The notes beneath the pieces were generated by a model. It did no database searches. It had not been told where the DNA came from and worked only from the letters and a program-made list of their open reading frames with translations. The translations under genes were made by a program, and so were the position numbers. Positions 28,356 to 39,896 of a DNA stretch of 64,000 nucleotides are shown here, in pieces (position 1 is the first letter of the stretch; each line of letters starts with the position of its first letter). Source of the DNA: Hydractinia symbiolongicarpus (lineage: Eukaryota; Cnidaria; Hydrozoa; Anthoathecata; Hydractiniidae); NCBI RefSeq assembly GCF_029227915.1, contig NC_079888.1, positions 17,340,001-17,404,000 on the forward strand, read 5' to 3'.

Positions 28356-30265
28356 TTATGATTTTATCCACAACAAATCACTCGCAAGATTCTTATGAAC
28401 AGACTTCTCCACTGTTTCACCTGTTATTCCCTGCACATATTGTCTCTGGGCTGTGTTAGATATTATTTTTTTGGTTTCCTTATCCAGACTATGTAGACCT
28501 TTGACAAGTCGTTTGCTTCTCCATGATATTGGATATCGTTTGAAAACAATCTCGCCATTATCCTCTGCCTCGCTTTCTGAAAAGGCCACTCTGGTTTGAT
28601 GACTTTTAAAAATGTTTCTCTGTCATGATCAGACATCGCTACCTCCTTGTTTTGGACGGTTCGTCTACGTATTCTACATTTCTAAACAAGATAAAAATTT
28701 GGATTATCAAAGTGTGGTATATGAGTCTATTATTTCCTGATAGAATTAAAACAAGAATAACTACGTGAAGAATAAAACATTCTTAAATCAGAGAACATCT
28801 TTACAATTTTTTTTCATCACTCTCATTTAATGAATATTTTAAAAGGATGACCATTTTAAAGATATAAGTCTGTTATCAACATGGGTCTTGTTTACAGTGG
28901 CAAAAAATGGAATCATGAACTTTCTGTATGTGTTATAATACATACAGTATGTACAATTATCAAACTTACATTCACTTTTCGCTGATATCTTGCTTGTCTT
29001 TTTAAGCGTTCGTCCTTTCCAATTTTTTTGTCCTTTCTGGAAGTTGTGGATTTCGAAGTAAAAAACGTTGCAATGGCAGCTGAAAGAAAAAAATATTATC
29101 TGGATAAATTTACAAAAAACTGTGAAATTAATTTCATCCAAAAAGATTCCCTTTGAATTCTAACCACAAAACACAACAGCTGCCCTAATATTGGTGATTA
29201 TACTAAAAAACTCTTACCGTTTAAGACGCTACTGCTTCAGCCGGCCGAAGACCCTTTACATAATTTTTAATGTATTCTGTCATGTCCGTATTGACATCAC
29301 CGAAAGGACTAAAATTAAATCTCAGCTGTCATGTATATCACTACACGATATTAAAAAAAAGTATGGGGATGGGTTACTGCAGACACTGGTTGGCATTATT
29401 TTAGAGCTTATAAACGAGCTTACTAAAATCAAAGTTTCTTAACATTTTTGCAACCTAATGGGTCACAAAGTTCTCAAACTGATTAGCCCTAGATTGTATT
29501 AAAAAAACACACTAAACAAACACGAAAAGTAGTACACCCAGGATAGTAGGGAAAAAATGAAAGACTACAAGATAATAGTACCTATATATACCTCATTCCT
29601 GTATCAAATTCCCAAGATTTCTCCTTTCTTATACCTTCTCTGTACCCAATCCTTGTCAGATACTAGAAAAAAATACGTAGCTATCTATTAGCAGTCAGTC
29701 CAGGCAGAGGATTTTTTAAAATTGTACAGAATTAGACCTAAGAAATAAACACTAGCTAGCTAGCTAGCTAGCTACATAACTTAACTTTGTTTGGAACGAA
29801 TACTTTTTGTTTGCGTTTTGAATTAGCAAACCCTTCATCACATTGCTGTTGTAGGGTATTCAAACGATTTTCCAACATCTTTATTTTGTCTTGTAATGCC
29901 AAAGCTAAAAAATTAAGGATTGACGGTGAAGGACAAGGCACATAAAACAAATTTATGTTGGGTAGTTTAGATAATGAATAAAAACTCACAAGAAGATGAC
30001 ATTTCTTGTCTTTCTTCATTAAGTACTTCTCTGTTTTCATCTTAAAAAAATAAAGACCTTGTTGAAGACGATGAATTGCTTTCTGTTTCATTGATTCTGC
30101 TGATGCTAGAGAAATTTACTTGGCTAGGTGAAGCACAAAACAGAGATCTGTTGCTGCTGCTGTGTGGTGTTGATTTCTTCGTTGTAGAAGGACTGTGCTC
30201 TTCCATTTGCTGTGACGTTTTGGAATGTTTACGTTTGTTTTTTTAAATAGCTTTTGTGACGCCAT
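28356..30265 (-). pseudogene. Decayed multi-exon gene, family not identified
   Basis: From the top, an ATG at 30265 (MASQKLFKK) leads, after an A-run shift, into a Ser-rich segment (KHSKTSQQMEEHSPSTTKK...), with a TAA before DENREVLNEERQEMSSS. An exon at about 29910-29786 reads LQDKIKMLENRLNTLQQQC, a short coiled coil. A possible exon near 29300-29225 reads GDVNTDMTEYIKNYV. One at about 29080-28975 is basic (SKSTTSRKDKKIG, LKRQARYQRK). A last part, 28683-28356, reads CRIRRRTVQNKEV and then, shifted, SEAEDNGEIVFKRYPISWRSKR to a stop. The WRS...LD pattern recalls uncharacterised transposon-linked proteins of cnidarians, from memory only. Exon choice is tentative. Confidence 0.35.
29748..29776. 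repeat. (CTAG)n microsatellite
   Basis: Five to six copies of CTAG/GCTA in a row, fully self-complementary. Confidence 0.9.
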
Positions 30266-30870
30266 GACGATTATATATAATTAAGATAAATACTTTAGCT
30301 AGCTTAACTTTATTTCCTCCCTCAACTCACGCTTGTTCCTGTTTGTTGGCGCCAAAAAACAGTTACTGAAAGACCGCTTTCACCTGAGGTACTTTCTGCG
30401 TACGTGGTCACCGTTTACCTAAATCAATATTTAATATCCCCTATTAGCTAAATGCGGCGAGTGAGGGTCAATTGTTTTAAGAGCTATACGGAGGAGGCTT
30501 CTGCGAGTCGAGTTGAGTGAGTTATGGCTGGCATACTAATTTTTGTTTCTGTTTTTAATTTTTTTTATCCATTTTTATTTTGTCCTTTTTAATTTATCCT
30601 TTTTATATATATGTGTGTGCTTCTTTGTTTCTTTGTGTCTGTTCGTTTTTTGTGTAGCTATAGCTCCAGGCACTTAGGCGATTTATCTCTTCTAACTAGG
30701 CTATCAATATAGTTTTTTCTGTCTGTCACCATTCAATTGCACACTCCAACCAATTTTTTTAGCTGAAAATAACCTATCTGATCAACCTTTTAAGCCCCAA
30801 ATATATTTTTGGTTATATCATTTGTGTCGGAAGATATTATCTTTTGCTTGTTTTGATTTGAAAGCGCATA

Positions 30871-31660
30871 TGTTCTGCCTAATCTTGGAACGCGCCCCGT
30901 CTTAAGACTGGCCAGGCCAATCTTCCGACAAATGGGTGGCCAGTCTTAAGATTGGACTGCACAATCTATGGACGTACATGCCCAATCTTAGAACAATTGT
31001 GGAAGACAAACAGAACAATAAAATATTTAGAATTTGCCTCTTAATAGGAACTTTAAATTGAAACTTTTCTTGGAAAATCAAAAGGCCAAAAATATATATA
31101 TACCATGTATTTTATGTATAAAAAATTTAAACTACTCAACCATATTAGCATAGTCTATAAGGTTTTTCTTCTATAGACTATGATATTAGCTAGCTGGCTA
31201 AACATCTCATCCAATGAAATTAACAGCTAGCTAACTAATAATATGGTTGAATACGATTTTTCCGATTCATCTAAATATAAACATTTTATTTTGAAAATTT
31301 AGCCACTACTACAAGCTGTATATAAATGCTAAGTGTATAACACGTGCTGTACCAGCTACCTAGCTTACTAGCTACGATTTTCACTCTACTGTGTCCAAAA
31401 ACTGACCGGGTCAATTCAACGGTACCCAAAATATCATGTTTAAATGTGGCTGAGAATGTTTGTTGGGAGCTGCAAAAAACAGAGCTCGTGTGGTACATCC
31501 CTTCTTTAAAATCTAAAAGGCGCCAAAGATGGGCCTAACATGCATGGTCTTTTGCCCAATCTTGTGACGACCTGCCCAGTCTTCAGACTGGCTGACCAGT
31601 CTTAAGACTAGGCAATTTTATGTCCAAAGATTGGGCAGCGTCCTAAGATAGGGCAGAACA
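30871..31660. mobile_element. MITE, 790 bp, with CATA flanks
   Basis: The left end TGTTCTGCCTAATCTTGGAA and the inverse of the right end TGTTCTGCCCTATCTTAGGA match. CATA lies outside both (30867-30870 and 31661-31664) and is a plausible 4-bp target duplication. Internal inverted blocks with CCAGTCTTAAGA/TCTTAAGACTGG-type arms extend the pairing of the ends. No coding capacity; superfamily unknown. Confidence 0.75.
31136..31250. repeat. Nested inverted repeat inside the MITE
   Basis: Three nested pairs: TCAACCATATTA/TAATATGGTTGA (31136-31147, 31239-31250), CATAGTCTATA/TATAGACTATG (31149-31159, 31172-31182) and AGCTAGCTG/CAGCTAGCT. It looks like a smaller inverted-repeat element inserted in the larger one. 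Confidence 0.7.
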
Positions 31661-31664
31661 CATA

Positions 31665-32288
31665 CACTATATATGGCTCATTTGTTTTATGGCTATGGTT
31701 ACATCTGTACGGTCAGGGTTACGTCTGGAAATCTGCTAAATTTTCTGTGAGGTATTTTCCAACATGGTTGAACATAGCATAAAGTATCCTATTCCTAGCG
31801 TAATTAATTGATGTACAGACTTAATGCATAATTTGTAGTCCTACCAAGCAAAGTACACAAAACTTCGCTAGAACAAAAACGACTTTAGTGGGCAACTCCA
31901 AAAAAAGATAACATAACTCGACATGGTTGTCGGTTAAAAAGGTGATCTAATATTTTCTACAAAATAATAATTTCTATAGTTTTTTTTCTGTTGAAGATTG
32001 ATTGATGACCAAAAACCAAGAACTTGTTTATTTGTCACTGTGAAAGAGTTAAAAAAATTTCTACGAAGGCTAAACAATACATATTTCGTTATAAAATTAT
32101 TAAAAAAGTTTTCACCTGTAACATTGCTGTGTTCATTAAAACTGTTAAAACTGTCTTACACAGAAAAAATAACTTTTTTCACTTTCTTACAAAGCTTTAA
32201 TCATGCCGTATTTCATTACGATCTGCAAATTTTATGTTACTTAATTTGATTTGCAAAATATATATATATTTAGTTTTTTAGATAAGTT
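31665..32288. other. Non-coding stretch before the EnSpm transposase
   Basis: AT-rich; I did not find a CACTA-type terminus that would mark the left end of the element. Confidence 0.4.
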
Positions 32289-35200
32289 ATGAATCAAAAG
32301 AGAAAGTATTGTGGAATTTGTTGTGACTCATATTACTCTCATTATTTTTCACAACATAAGTGTACTATAAACAACGAACACGAGCAAGTGGACAAAGACA
32401 CCCAATCTAACACCAGTGATACTGAGGTTGATTTTGATTTTGCTTGTGAAAACAACAGAACAACAAATGATGAGGGTGATTATGAAATAGATCAAGATCT
32501 TGTAGAAGATGAGGAGTACGAAGAGTTACTTCAGGACTTTCATGTACCAATAAACGGCTTCAATTACGGAGTTTTGGAAAACAAACATAACATTATTTTT
32601 GCAACATGGCTTTGTATATACTTGGTTGTCTGGCAGTATTCTTTTGGTATTAGAGATACCAGTCTTGAACTTCTGCTAAAATTTTTAAAATCCCTTTGGA
32701 TTATTAGCGGCATCTTTACCACCATCTCTGTATCTTCTTCATAAAAAGTTACAGATTAATGAACAACGCTTCGTAAAATATGTTATATGTATTAAATGCG
32801 AATCTTTGCACAAGTTTGAAAGTTGTTTTGAAATGATTAGAGGCGTGAGTGAATCTAAACGATGCAACCATGTTTCCAATCCAAATCATCGATTAAAGCA
32901 ATACAGAAAGCAATGTGGCCAATTGTTATTAATGACGATTCAGTCACTTAATGGAAAATCAGTGTTATATTCTTTTAAAACATACTGCTACAAACCATTA
33001 AAAATTAGTCTCCAGGAGTTAGTTGGAAGAAAAAACTTTGAAGAAAGTTACGAGAAGTGGCGAAACAGAAGTACGCATGACGATGTTATGAGTGATGTGT
33101 ATGATGGAAAAATATGGTCGTCTTTTAATAATGCAGAAGAACATGACTTTTTTACTAAACTAAGAAATTATGGTGTTATTGGTAATCTAGATTGGTTTGC
33201 ACCCTTTAAACATGTTTTCAATTTTTCTGTTGGTGCAATTTATTTAGTTATAATGAATTTGCCTAGATGTGAAAGGTTTAAACGGAAAAACCTTATTCTT
33301 GTTGGACTTATACCAAACATGGACAAAGAGCCTCCGACAAATACATTCATGCAGCCTTTGGTTGAAGAATTAAAAGAGGCATGGGATCCAGGATTTCAGT
33401 TAAAGTCAAGTACTTCGGAAACTCTCACTTACAGAGCAGCACTAATTTGTATTGGCTGTGATGTCCCAGCTTGCAGGAAACTTTGTGGTTTTTTAGGTAA
33501 GAACATAAGTTACTAACAATGTCTTTAACCTAACAGGCTCTGAAGAACCACTGTTGGGATCAGACAGGGCATTATTTAATTGTTAAATGTATACTATATA
33601 TTGTAAATTTAGGACATTCTGCTACTGTTGGTTGCTCACGCTGCAAGAAACAATTTCCTGGGGATATTGGGCAAAAGGACTATAGTGGATTTGACAGACA
33701 AAATTGAATATCTCGTACCACAGAACAACATCGAAGTGAAATGATTAAAATAAATTATTGTTCTCCTTTTGGATAAAAGTCACGACTAGAATCAGAGTTA
33801 GGCACACTCATATTCTCTCATATTATGACTCAATCAGAATGGCAATTATTGATCCAATGCACAACTTGTTCTTAGGTATGTGTGCTAGTTTTATTGCACA
33901 TGATTTTTGTATACACAAAATGAAAGTTTTTGAAAAGTCTATCTGAATGTTTATTTATTCAGGTACTGCTAAGAAGATGATAGTGATATGGAAAGACATA
34001 GGATACCTAAATAATAAGACATTCCCAATATTACAGCAAAGAGTTGATGCATGTGTACCAAGTGACATAGGAAAATTGCCTACTAAGCTGCAATCAGGGT
34101 TTGATGGATTTACGGCAGATGAATTAAAGAATTGGACAGTAATATTTTCAATTTATGCATTAAAGGGAATCATTCCGAAAAGAGATCTGGAATGTTGGCG
34201 ATGTTTTGTTATTGCATGCTTTGTAACAGAGTTATAACTATGCAAATATCAAAATAGCTGATAATTATCTAATTAAATTTTGCAAAGAGTTTGAAAATAT
34301 TTATGGAACAGACAAAGTCACACCAAATATGCATCTGCTTGGTCACCTTGTTGAATGCATATATGATTTTGGACCAATATATAGCTTCTGGTTATTCAAT
34401 TTTGAAAGGTATGTTAGGCAATTAGTGTATTTTTATTCAACCTTATTCGTACAAATTTTAGTGCAGATAAAATTTGTCGGAATTGGCAATTTTGTCGGAA
34501 TAAGGTATAATGTTCACTATTCCAATATATTGTACTGCATGGCTATTGTAAGAGCTCTTTAATTTTATTGTTACAAAAGTTTTTTAAATTATGTGTAGGT
34601 AATAATAGAGTCATGGGAAGCATAACCGATAATAAACGTAATATAGGAGTACAGATGATGAAAAGATTTTGCATAGATGGTTTGATTTTAAACATTGACG
34701 TTCCTAACGAATATTATAATGATTTCTGTACTGATATTACATAACTTAAAGCTTCGTTAATGCAAAAAGGGACATTAAACACTGTTGAATTCAAGGACTA
34801 TATACCATTTATGAAGTTATCTTCAAAATATTGTTACTTTTCAAAGGAAGCGTGGTTTGATTGCTCTTTTGTCCGTAGCACAAGGAAATGGCAACACTAC
34901 ACCATACCAAGCTATAATCACATTTGTTTACAAAAATGTTACAAAGCATTGTATCCAGACTTACAAAATTATATTGTAAGTAAATCAGCCTGGAAAACAA
35001 GATAGTTGTATGTTGCTGATGTAGTTTAAAAACTCTAGAAGCAGTCGATCGTCCTGTATACTAGCTTACTGGTGTGGTAATGACGGAAATGTCTGCCCTT
35101 AAAATATTGGTTTTGATGCAAGACCTGGCCAAATACTGTATTTTTGAAGCATATATTGTATGTTGATGAAGCTCCATATAAACATCATTTGGCATTTGTG

Positions 35201-35340
35201 GAGTAGTATTTGCCATTACCAGATTGCATCAAAAATAGATATGGTAAAACTGTGCAGGTGTGGAGAAATAAATTGTTTGTTGTCTTAGGATCTGCTTCGT
35301 TTATACCAGTTCCACATATGTAGAAAACGTGATTGATTCT
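32289..35340 (+). pseudogene. EnSpm/CACTA (TNP2-like) transposase with introns, several lesions
   Basis: Starts MNQKRKYCGICC with a CxxC...H zinc motif, an acidic stretch and a helix (IRDTSLELLLKFLKSLW). After a shift near 32705 it reads SLYLLHKKL, SDVYDGKIWSSF, YGVIGNLDWFAPFKH, SVGAIYLVIMNLPRCERF, ILVGLIP, RAALICIGCDVPACRKLCGFLG: the core of TNP2-type transposases. An intron (33498-33613, TAG|GTAAGA) leads to HSATVGCSRCKKQFPGD, with a TGA where Trp is usual (near 33706). DSIRMAIIDPMHNLFLG is split by another intron (to 33961), then GTAKKMIVIWKDIG, NMHLLGHLVECIYDFGP and YSFWLFNFER. An intron (about 34410-34610) leads to VMGSITDNKRNIG. Further decayed parts (ICLQKCYKALYPD, KNRYGKTVQVW, FIPVPH) run to about 35340. 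Confidence 0.88.
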
Positions 35341-35859
35341 ACAGATGTTATTGTTGTGCTGCCTCGATTTAAGTCTTTAAATTATTGATGATAGAGCATG
35401 CTCTCTAAACATTTTTGTAATCCCATATTTATTTTATACTTTGTTTGTAGTGATTTTTGTACATTCTTTTAAAACTAACAATATTGGTTGTGGAAAAATT
35501 TTATAACCCTGTGTGAAATATGCTGTTGTTTATCTTGCTATTCATCATATCCGTTAATTTGGGTAAAGAGAAACAAAAAATAATTTTGCGGATAAGATTA
35601 TTAGGAGACTGTTGATTTTTTTTCTTCACCTTTTTGTATAAAGAAATTGTTGTCATGTTTTTTGCAGTACACAACCTTGTGTTTGCATTTTAATGTTGGG
35701 TCCTACTATTGTATGTGTTAAGGATTTTGAAGCTCTCTAAACATTTGTTAGCCCAAATTTTTCTTCTGGACGTTGAAATAAAAATTAGTTTTTCTTAATA
35801 AAGTTTGCTGTTTTTTTTTATTATTTCCTTCAAGTCCTTTATTATTTTTTATAGTAAAT

Positions 35860-36438
35860 ATAAAATAGACTAATGGATGCTTGCATGGAACAAGATATAC
35901 ACGACGATGTAAACATTGGAAAAGATCTTTTAAGGTAATGGTCAAGGTCACCAACTTTAAACGACTTTTTTGAAAGATCACTTGACAGTGCTAATATGAA
36001 AAATACATTAAATATTTGCATTGATTTGCGTAAGGCTATCCATGACTTCATGTAAATGGTATTCTACATAATGATTTACACCCTTGAAATGTCCTAATCA
36101 AAAATAACCAGTGTGTGAAAATAATAGACTTTGGTAAAGCGACACTTGTGACTGATGTTGTGAGATATGACATCAAACCGCGTTCAAATAAACAAATAAA
36201 ATATAACAAACTTTATTTGTTTATGGCTTATGAATTACGCAACGTATTTGGGGCCCATCAAAGTATTGCAACTGATACATTTTCTGTTGGATACAATATC
36301 GATTTCATTGCACGACATACCAAACAATGGAAGTTATTTTCTGTTGCAAATAACATGATTGCTAATGACCCATGCAAAAGACCACCACTGAGTCAATGCG
36401 TAGCTGTGCTTGAGCGATGTAAAATGAAGTTAGAATGA
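35860..36438 (+). pseudogene. Protein-kinase-like remnant, C-lobe
   Basis: Reads NDFFERSLDSAN...RKAIHDF, then, shifted, GILHNDLHP (HxD catalytic-loop type) with a TGA in place of the next residue, NVLIKNNQCVKIIDFGKAT (DFG motif), FMAYELRNVFGAH, TDTFSVGYNIDFIARH and ANDPCKRPPLSQCV with the terminal RP of kinase C-lobes. No N-lobe (P-loop, Lys) is seen and there are at least two stops, so it is a pseudogene or captured fragment. It lies 0.5 kb downstream of the EnSpm remnant on the same strand; whether it was cargo cannot be told. Confidence 0.7.
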
Positions 36439-36631
36439 TTAAATTCAAGACAATCAGTGACTTTGGTTTAAAACGTTTTTATATGCAACAACTCTTTTTC
36501 ATGAACGCATCAAACTTACTTTTCTCTCCTACTCTCCTAAAATCACATCAACTGAGTTTTATACTATCAAGACAATGTTAAAATCCTTCAATCAAACATA
36601 GGCCATAAATATCACTGACTAAAATCCGTTT

Positions 36632-36712
36632 GTACACCTGATTAGCTTGACACTTCAGGTGGAAGGAGCTAATCAGAGGAGCTGTACGTATTTTAGCGTA
36701 TCGGCTTTGTAC
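36632..36712 (+). repeat. Structured small repeat, copy 1
   Basis: Hairpin 1 is GATTAGCT (36640-36647) with AGCTAATC (36667-36674), a perfect 8-bp stem around TGACACTTCAGGTGGAAGG. Hairpin 2 is TACGT/GCGTA around ATTTTA. Ends near TTTGTAC. Confidence 0.75.
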
Positions 36713-36906
36713 ATTATAAATGGTAGCTCCTTTTTGCATTAATTGTGGTCACTTGATTTTTACATTTTTTTATTTCCTAATTTTTTAGGTTTTTATATAT
36801 GTACTGGATGGTGCAATTTTCGATGTGACATAACACGTGTAAGCCAGGTATATTATTAAACTGCTTCTGAACAGCAAACAACCAGGAAAAAAATAATATT
36901 TTACTG

Positions 36907-36995
36907 TATGCACACCTGATTTAACTTAACACTTAAGGTGGAAAGAGCTAGTCAGAAGAGCTGTACGCATTTAGCGTATGAGTTTTGTGTGTTAT
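36907..36995 (+). repeat. Structured small repeat, copy 2
   Basis: Same layout with more changes in hairpin 1 (GATTTAACTTAACACTTAAG ... AGAGCTAGTC); hairpin 2 is TACGC/GCGTA, fully paired. Confidence 0.7.
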
Positions 36996-37020
36996 GCAGT
37001 TGAATTCCCCTGATAAAAAT

Positions 37021-37104
37021 ACGTTCGGTTGGTTAGCTTGACACTTCAGGTGGAAGGAGCTAGTCAAAAGGGCTGTGCGCTTTTTGTGCATGAGTCATGT
37101 ACTT
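37021..37104 (+). repeat. Structured small repeat, copy 3
   Basis: Hairpin 1 GGTTAGCT/AGCTAGTC stays paired through G-U wobbles. Hairpin 2 is TGCGC/GTGCA, with an A-T to G-C double change relative to copy 2. Confidence 0.72.
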
Positions 37105-39205
37105 TAAGTGCAAGTTTTTTAAAAAAAGAACCTGGTTTGGCTGCAGTGCTTTAAAGTATGCCTGTCTTATGCTTTTTATGTGGTCATTTACATAGATTTA
37201 GATTTAAACTGAGCAACATGTAAATAATTTTTTTGTAAAAATTTATAAGTAATATATACATACAGTAGTCGCTACTCCTGGAAAATTCACATAGTAGTAA
37301 TTTTGTGCGATAATATGTTCTGCCTATCTTTTTAAAAAGCACTGACCTCGTCATGATTATTAGTGCTAAACTGCATGTTGGAGTTTGTCGCAATTCACTA
37401 TCTTGGGAATCCCGTCAATATATTTTTTTTTACCCCCCGCCAAATTAAATTTCCGCCAAAATTAAATTTTTTCGTGTTTTTACAAGAGGTTATCAATGAA
37501 AATGCATTTCGTTTTAGTATTGTCGACGAGTGACTTTTTCAGCAAGAACCCTGGTTATTTATTAATTTACTTTCATTCTTTAAAAAACTTTATAATAGCA
37601 GCATCGCGTTTCTCATTGTCGTTTATATTGAATCGAGCGTTCACAGAACAAAACAATTGTTTGATAGCTGTCAGCTAAGACAATATTCTTTTCATGTTTT
37701 CGGGACCAGAATTTGGCAGAAAATATCAAATATTCTGATATTTTCTGTGTGAAAAAATAGAAAACTTTAGAAAATATTAAAATACCATATTTTTGGAATA
37801 TTTAGCCGAAAAAGCATGGTATTTTCATTTACAGAAAAGTCCGAAAATCGAGCATTTCGTGCAGTGCCATTTGAAGAAGTAGTAAAATTACGGATATAAA
37901 AGCATTCCAATAATATCAGTGCTACAATTGGTAAGTGGTGAAAAATTCAAAACGGCGAAAGTACCAAATTTTTTACATCTGGCTTATCACACCCTCCAGA
38001 TTGCTTATTTTTGTTTTGTCTTTGACTAAAACCGTCCCTTAGGCTCTTTTTTAAGCCAAAGGACTGCGCATGATTACACTTGAAGCATAAAAAAGCATTT
38101 GGGACAAGTTTAAGTTCTTTATTGGTCCTGAAAATGTTTCGGCAAGAGAAGAATTAAAGCAAATATTTTTGCATTAAAATAAGTCGATTTTTACAAAATT
38201 TCCGCCTGAATCAGTTTAAAATACTTTTAGCCAATCAGGTATAATAAAGTTTAAAATGATAGGAAGTCATTGTGCAATTACATACCTTCATGTGAATAAT
38301 AGGGTTGGAGTATCATCATTTATAAAAAGGCGGCTTTGCCTAGGGGTATAAAACAATAAGAATCATTTAGGTAACGACTTGCCTTTCAGGTGCTGTTATC
38401 ACTTTTATTTGATATTGTTCTAAGTAAATTGGTTATTTCCACAGTATTATAGCTGCCATTGTGTCCAAATAAAATTTTCAGCCAGTCAGACAAGAAAATA
38501 TCTCCCACTTAGCGGTAGTTAAACTCAAAGAATACTTAATAAAATACACGATACTTGTCAGGATATTAAGAAAATGATGTCAAGAACTACAGGATTCAAT
38601 ATCATTTCTTCAAAACAAAATAAATGTAATAAATGACAAAAGTTCAACTTCAATGTTTATTGTGTAGAAAATTACAAAGCAAAACTATCCCCTCCCTTTC
38701 TTCCATGTAACTGGGATCTCACGTATCCAAGATGGTTGGTTAATTGACATGTGTAATGTAACAGCAATTGTTCTCGCTTTAAAAAAATCCCAAATTAAAC
38801 AAAAACCCTTATGACGCGGGCCATTCCCTGATGTTTATTGTTAATTTATCAAAGACATGTCTTTTTTCCCTAATGGACTTGGTCCAGTTCATTGTTAGCA
38901 CAAGTTTTACATAATTTTTCGTTTGTTTGTTTAAAGTTTATGCAGTTACCAGCGTGTTATATCATGTTATGCCAAGCCTAGATGTGTCCTGTTTATTTTC
39001 ATTGCAAACGTGTTTGTCGTCATTGTTTTTTTAAAAGCACAATCGCAAAAATACGATATGACGCTTTTGGAAACAACCCAAATATATGCTGACACAAAGA
39101 TATTTTTATCTAATGAGAAGTGGGAAATTTGATTTTACATTCAAGTAAAACTTTCTTGAATTTTCATGAAATTTCACAAATGTAAGGGAAATTCTTAAAG
39201 AGGAA
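37105..39205. other. AT-rich non-coding stretch
   Basis: Contains a 12-bp perfect hairpin at 37717-37747 (CAGAAAATATCA/TGATATTTTCTG) and little else; no exon or element end recognised. Confidence 0.4.
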
Positions 39206-39213
39206 TATAAAAG
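39206..39213 (+). promoter_or_regulatory. TATA box (TATAAAAG)
   Basis: A consensus TATA element 94 bp upstream of the ATG at 39307; the spacing is compatible with a short 5' UTR. Confidence 0.5.
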
Positions 39214-39306
39214 CACCGCTTCTACTGATAATGTTAAAGTCAGAGAAAGAAAACTGAACAACGTATACTTAAAATATAAATATTGATCAAAAGAACTTTT
39301 GCAAGA

Positions 39307-39896
39307 ATGGGAGGGTTATTAGACTTATTCAGAAAAGGTATAGTACAAAAGTAGTAGCATCGGCGACAAGAAATTGAAGTTACATTTCTTGTTTCAGTGT
39401 GCATCACATTTTAAATATCTTTTAAATTTTCTATCTTTGATATGCAATCATTTGTACCTTGAATCATGAGAAAATGTATTGGCACATGTCCGCAAATTTT
39501 GAATTTCGTAGCAACAAGTAGTAATTTTATATTATATTCACATAATCTGAACTTCTGAAACTTTACTTGTTAATCTTTACGGCGGATCTTACTAAAAGCT
39601 GTGCTAATTCTTGCTGACTTTATATTTCGGCACTTTGCAGGTCATTTGGATGCAAATTTTACACTATAGTAGTGTGTAAATTCCTTTTTTCGTTTTAAAA
39701 ATTGCAAGTGTAATTATTTTTAGCGCCACCACCACGAACGCCAAAGGTCCCACCTCCAGGACAGATTGTGGATGGGAAGGTGGAAATAAAGGAAAAAATA
39801 AAGGAAAAATCAACAAACGAAAAACACACAATCAAAGAAAGTAACAAAGAAGATACCAAACATTTTGTGCCACCGGAAGAAACGATGAGTGATTAA
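39307..39896 (+). CDS. Possible small two-exon gene, 67-aa basic/acidic protein starting MGG
   Basis: Exon 1 (39307-39337) encodes MGGLLDLFRK and ends at AAAAG|GTATAG. Exon 2 (39724-39896) follows TATTTTTAG and continues in phase: APPPRTPKVPPPGQIV, then a Lys/Glu-rich stretch (KVEIKEKIKEKS ... IKESNKED) and FVPPEETMSD before TAA. The Gly at position 2 could be a myristoylation site, though residue 6 is Asp rather than the favoured Ser/Thr. Pro-rich then charged composition suggests a disordered adaptor or tail-like protein. I do not recognise a family. Support comes from a TATA box, an ATG, matching splice phases and an open terminal exon. It is short, so chance cannot be excluded, and further exons may exist. 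Confidence 0.45.
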
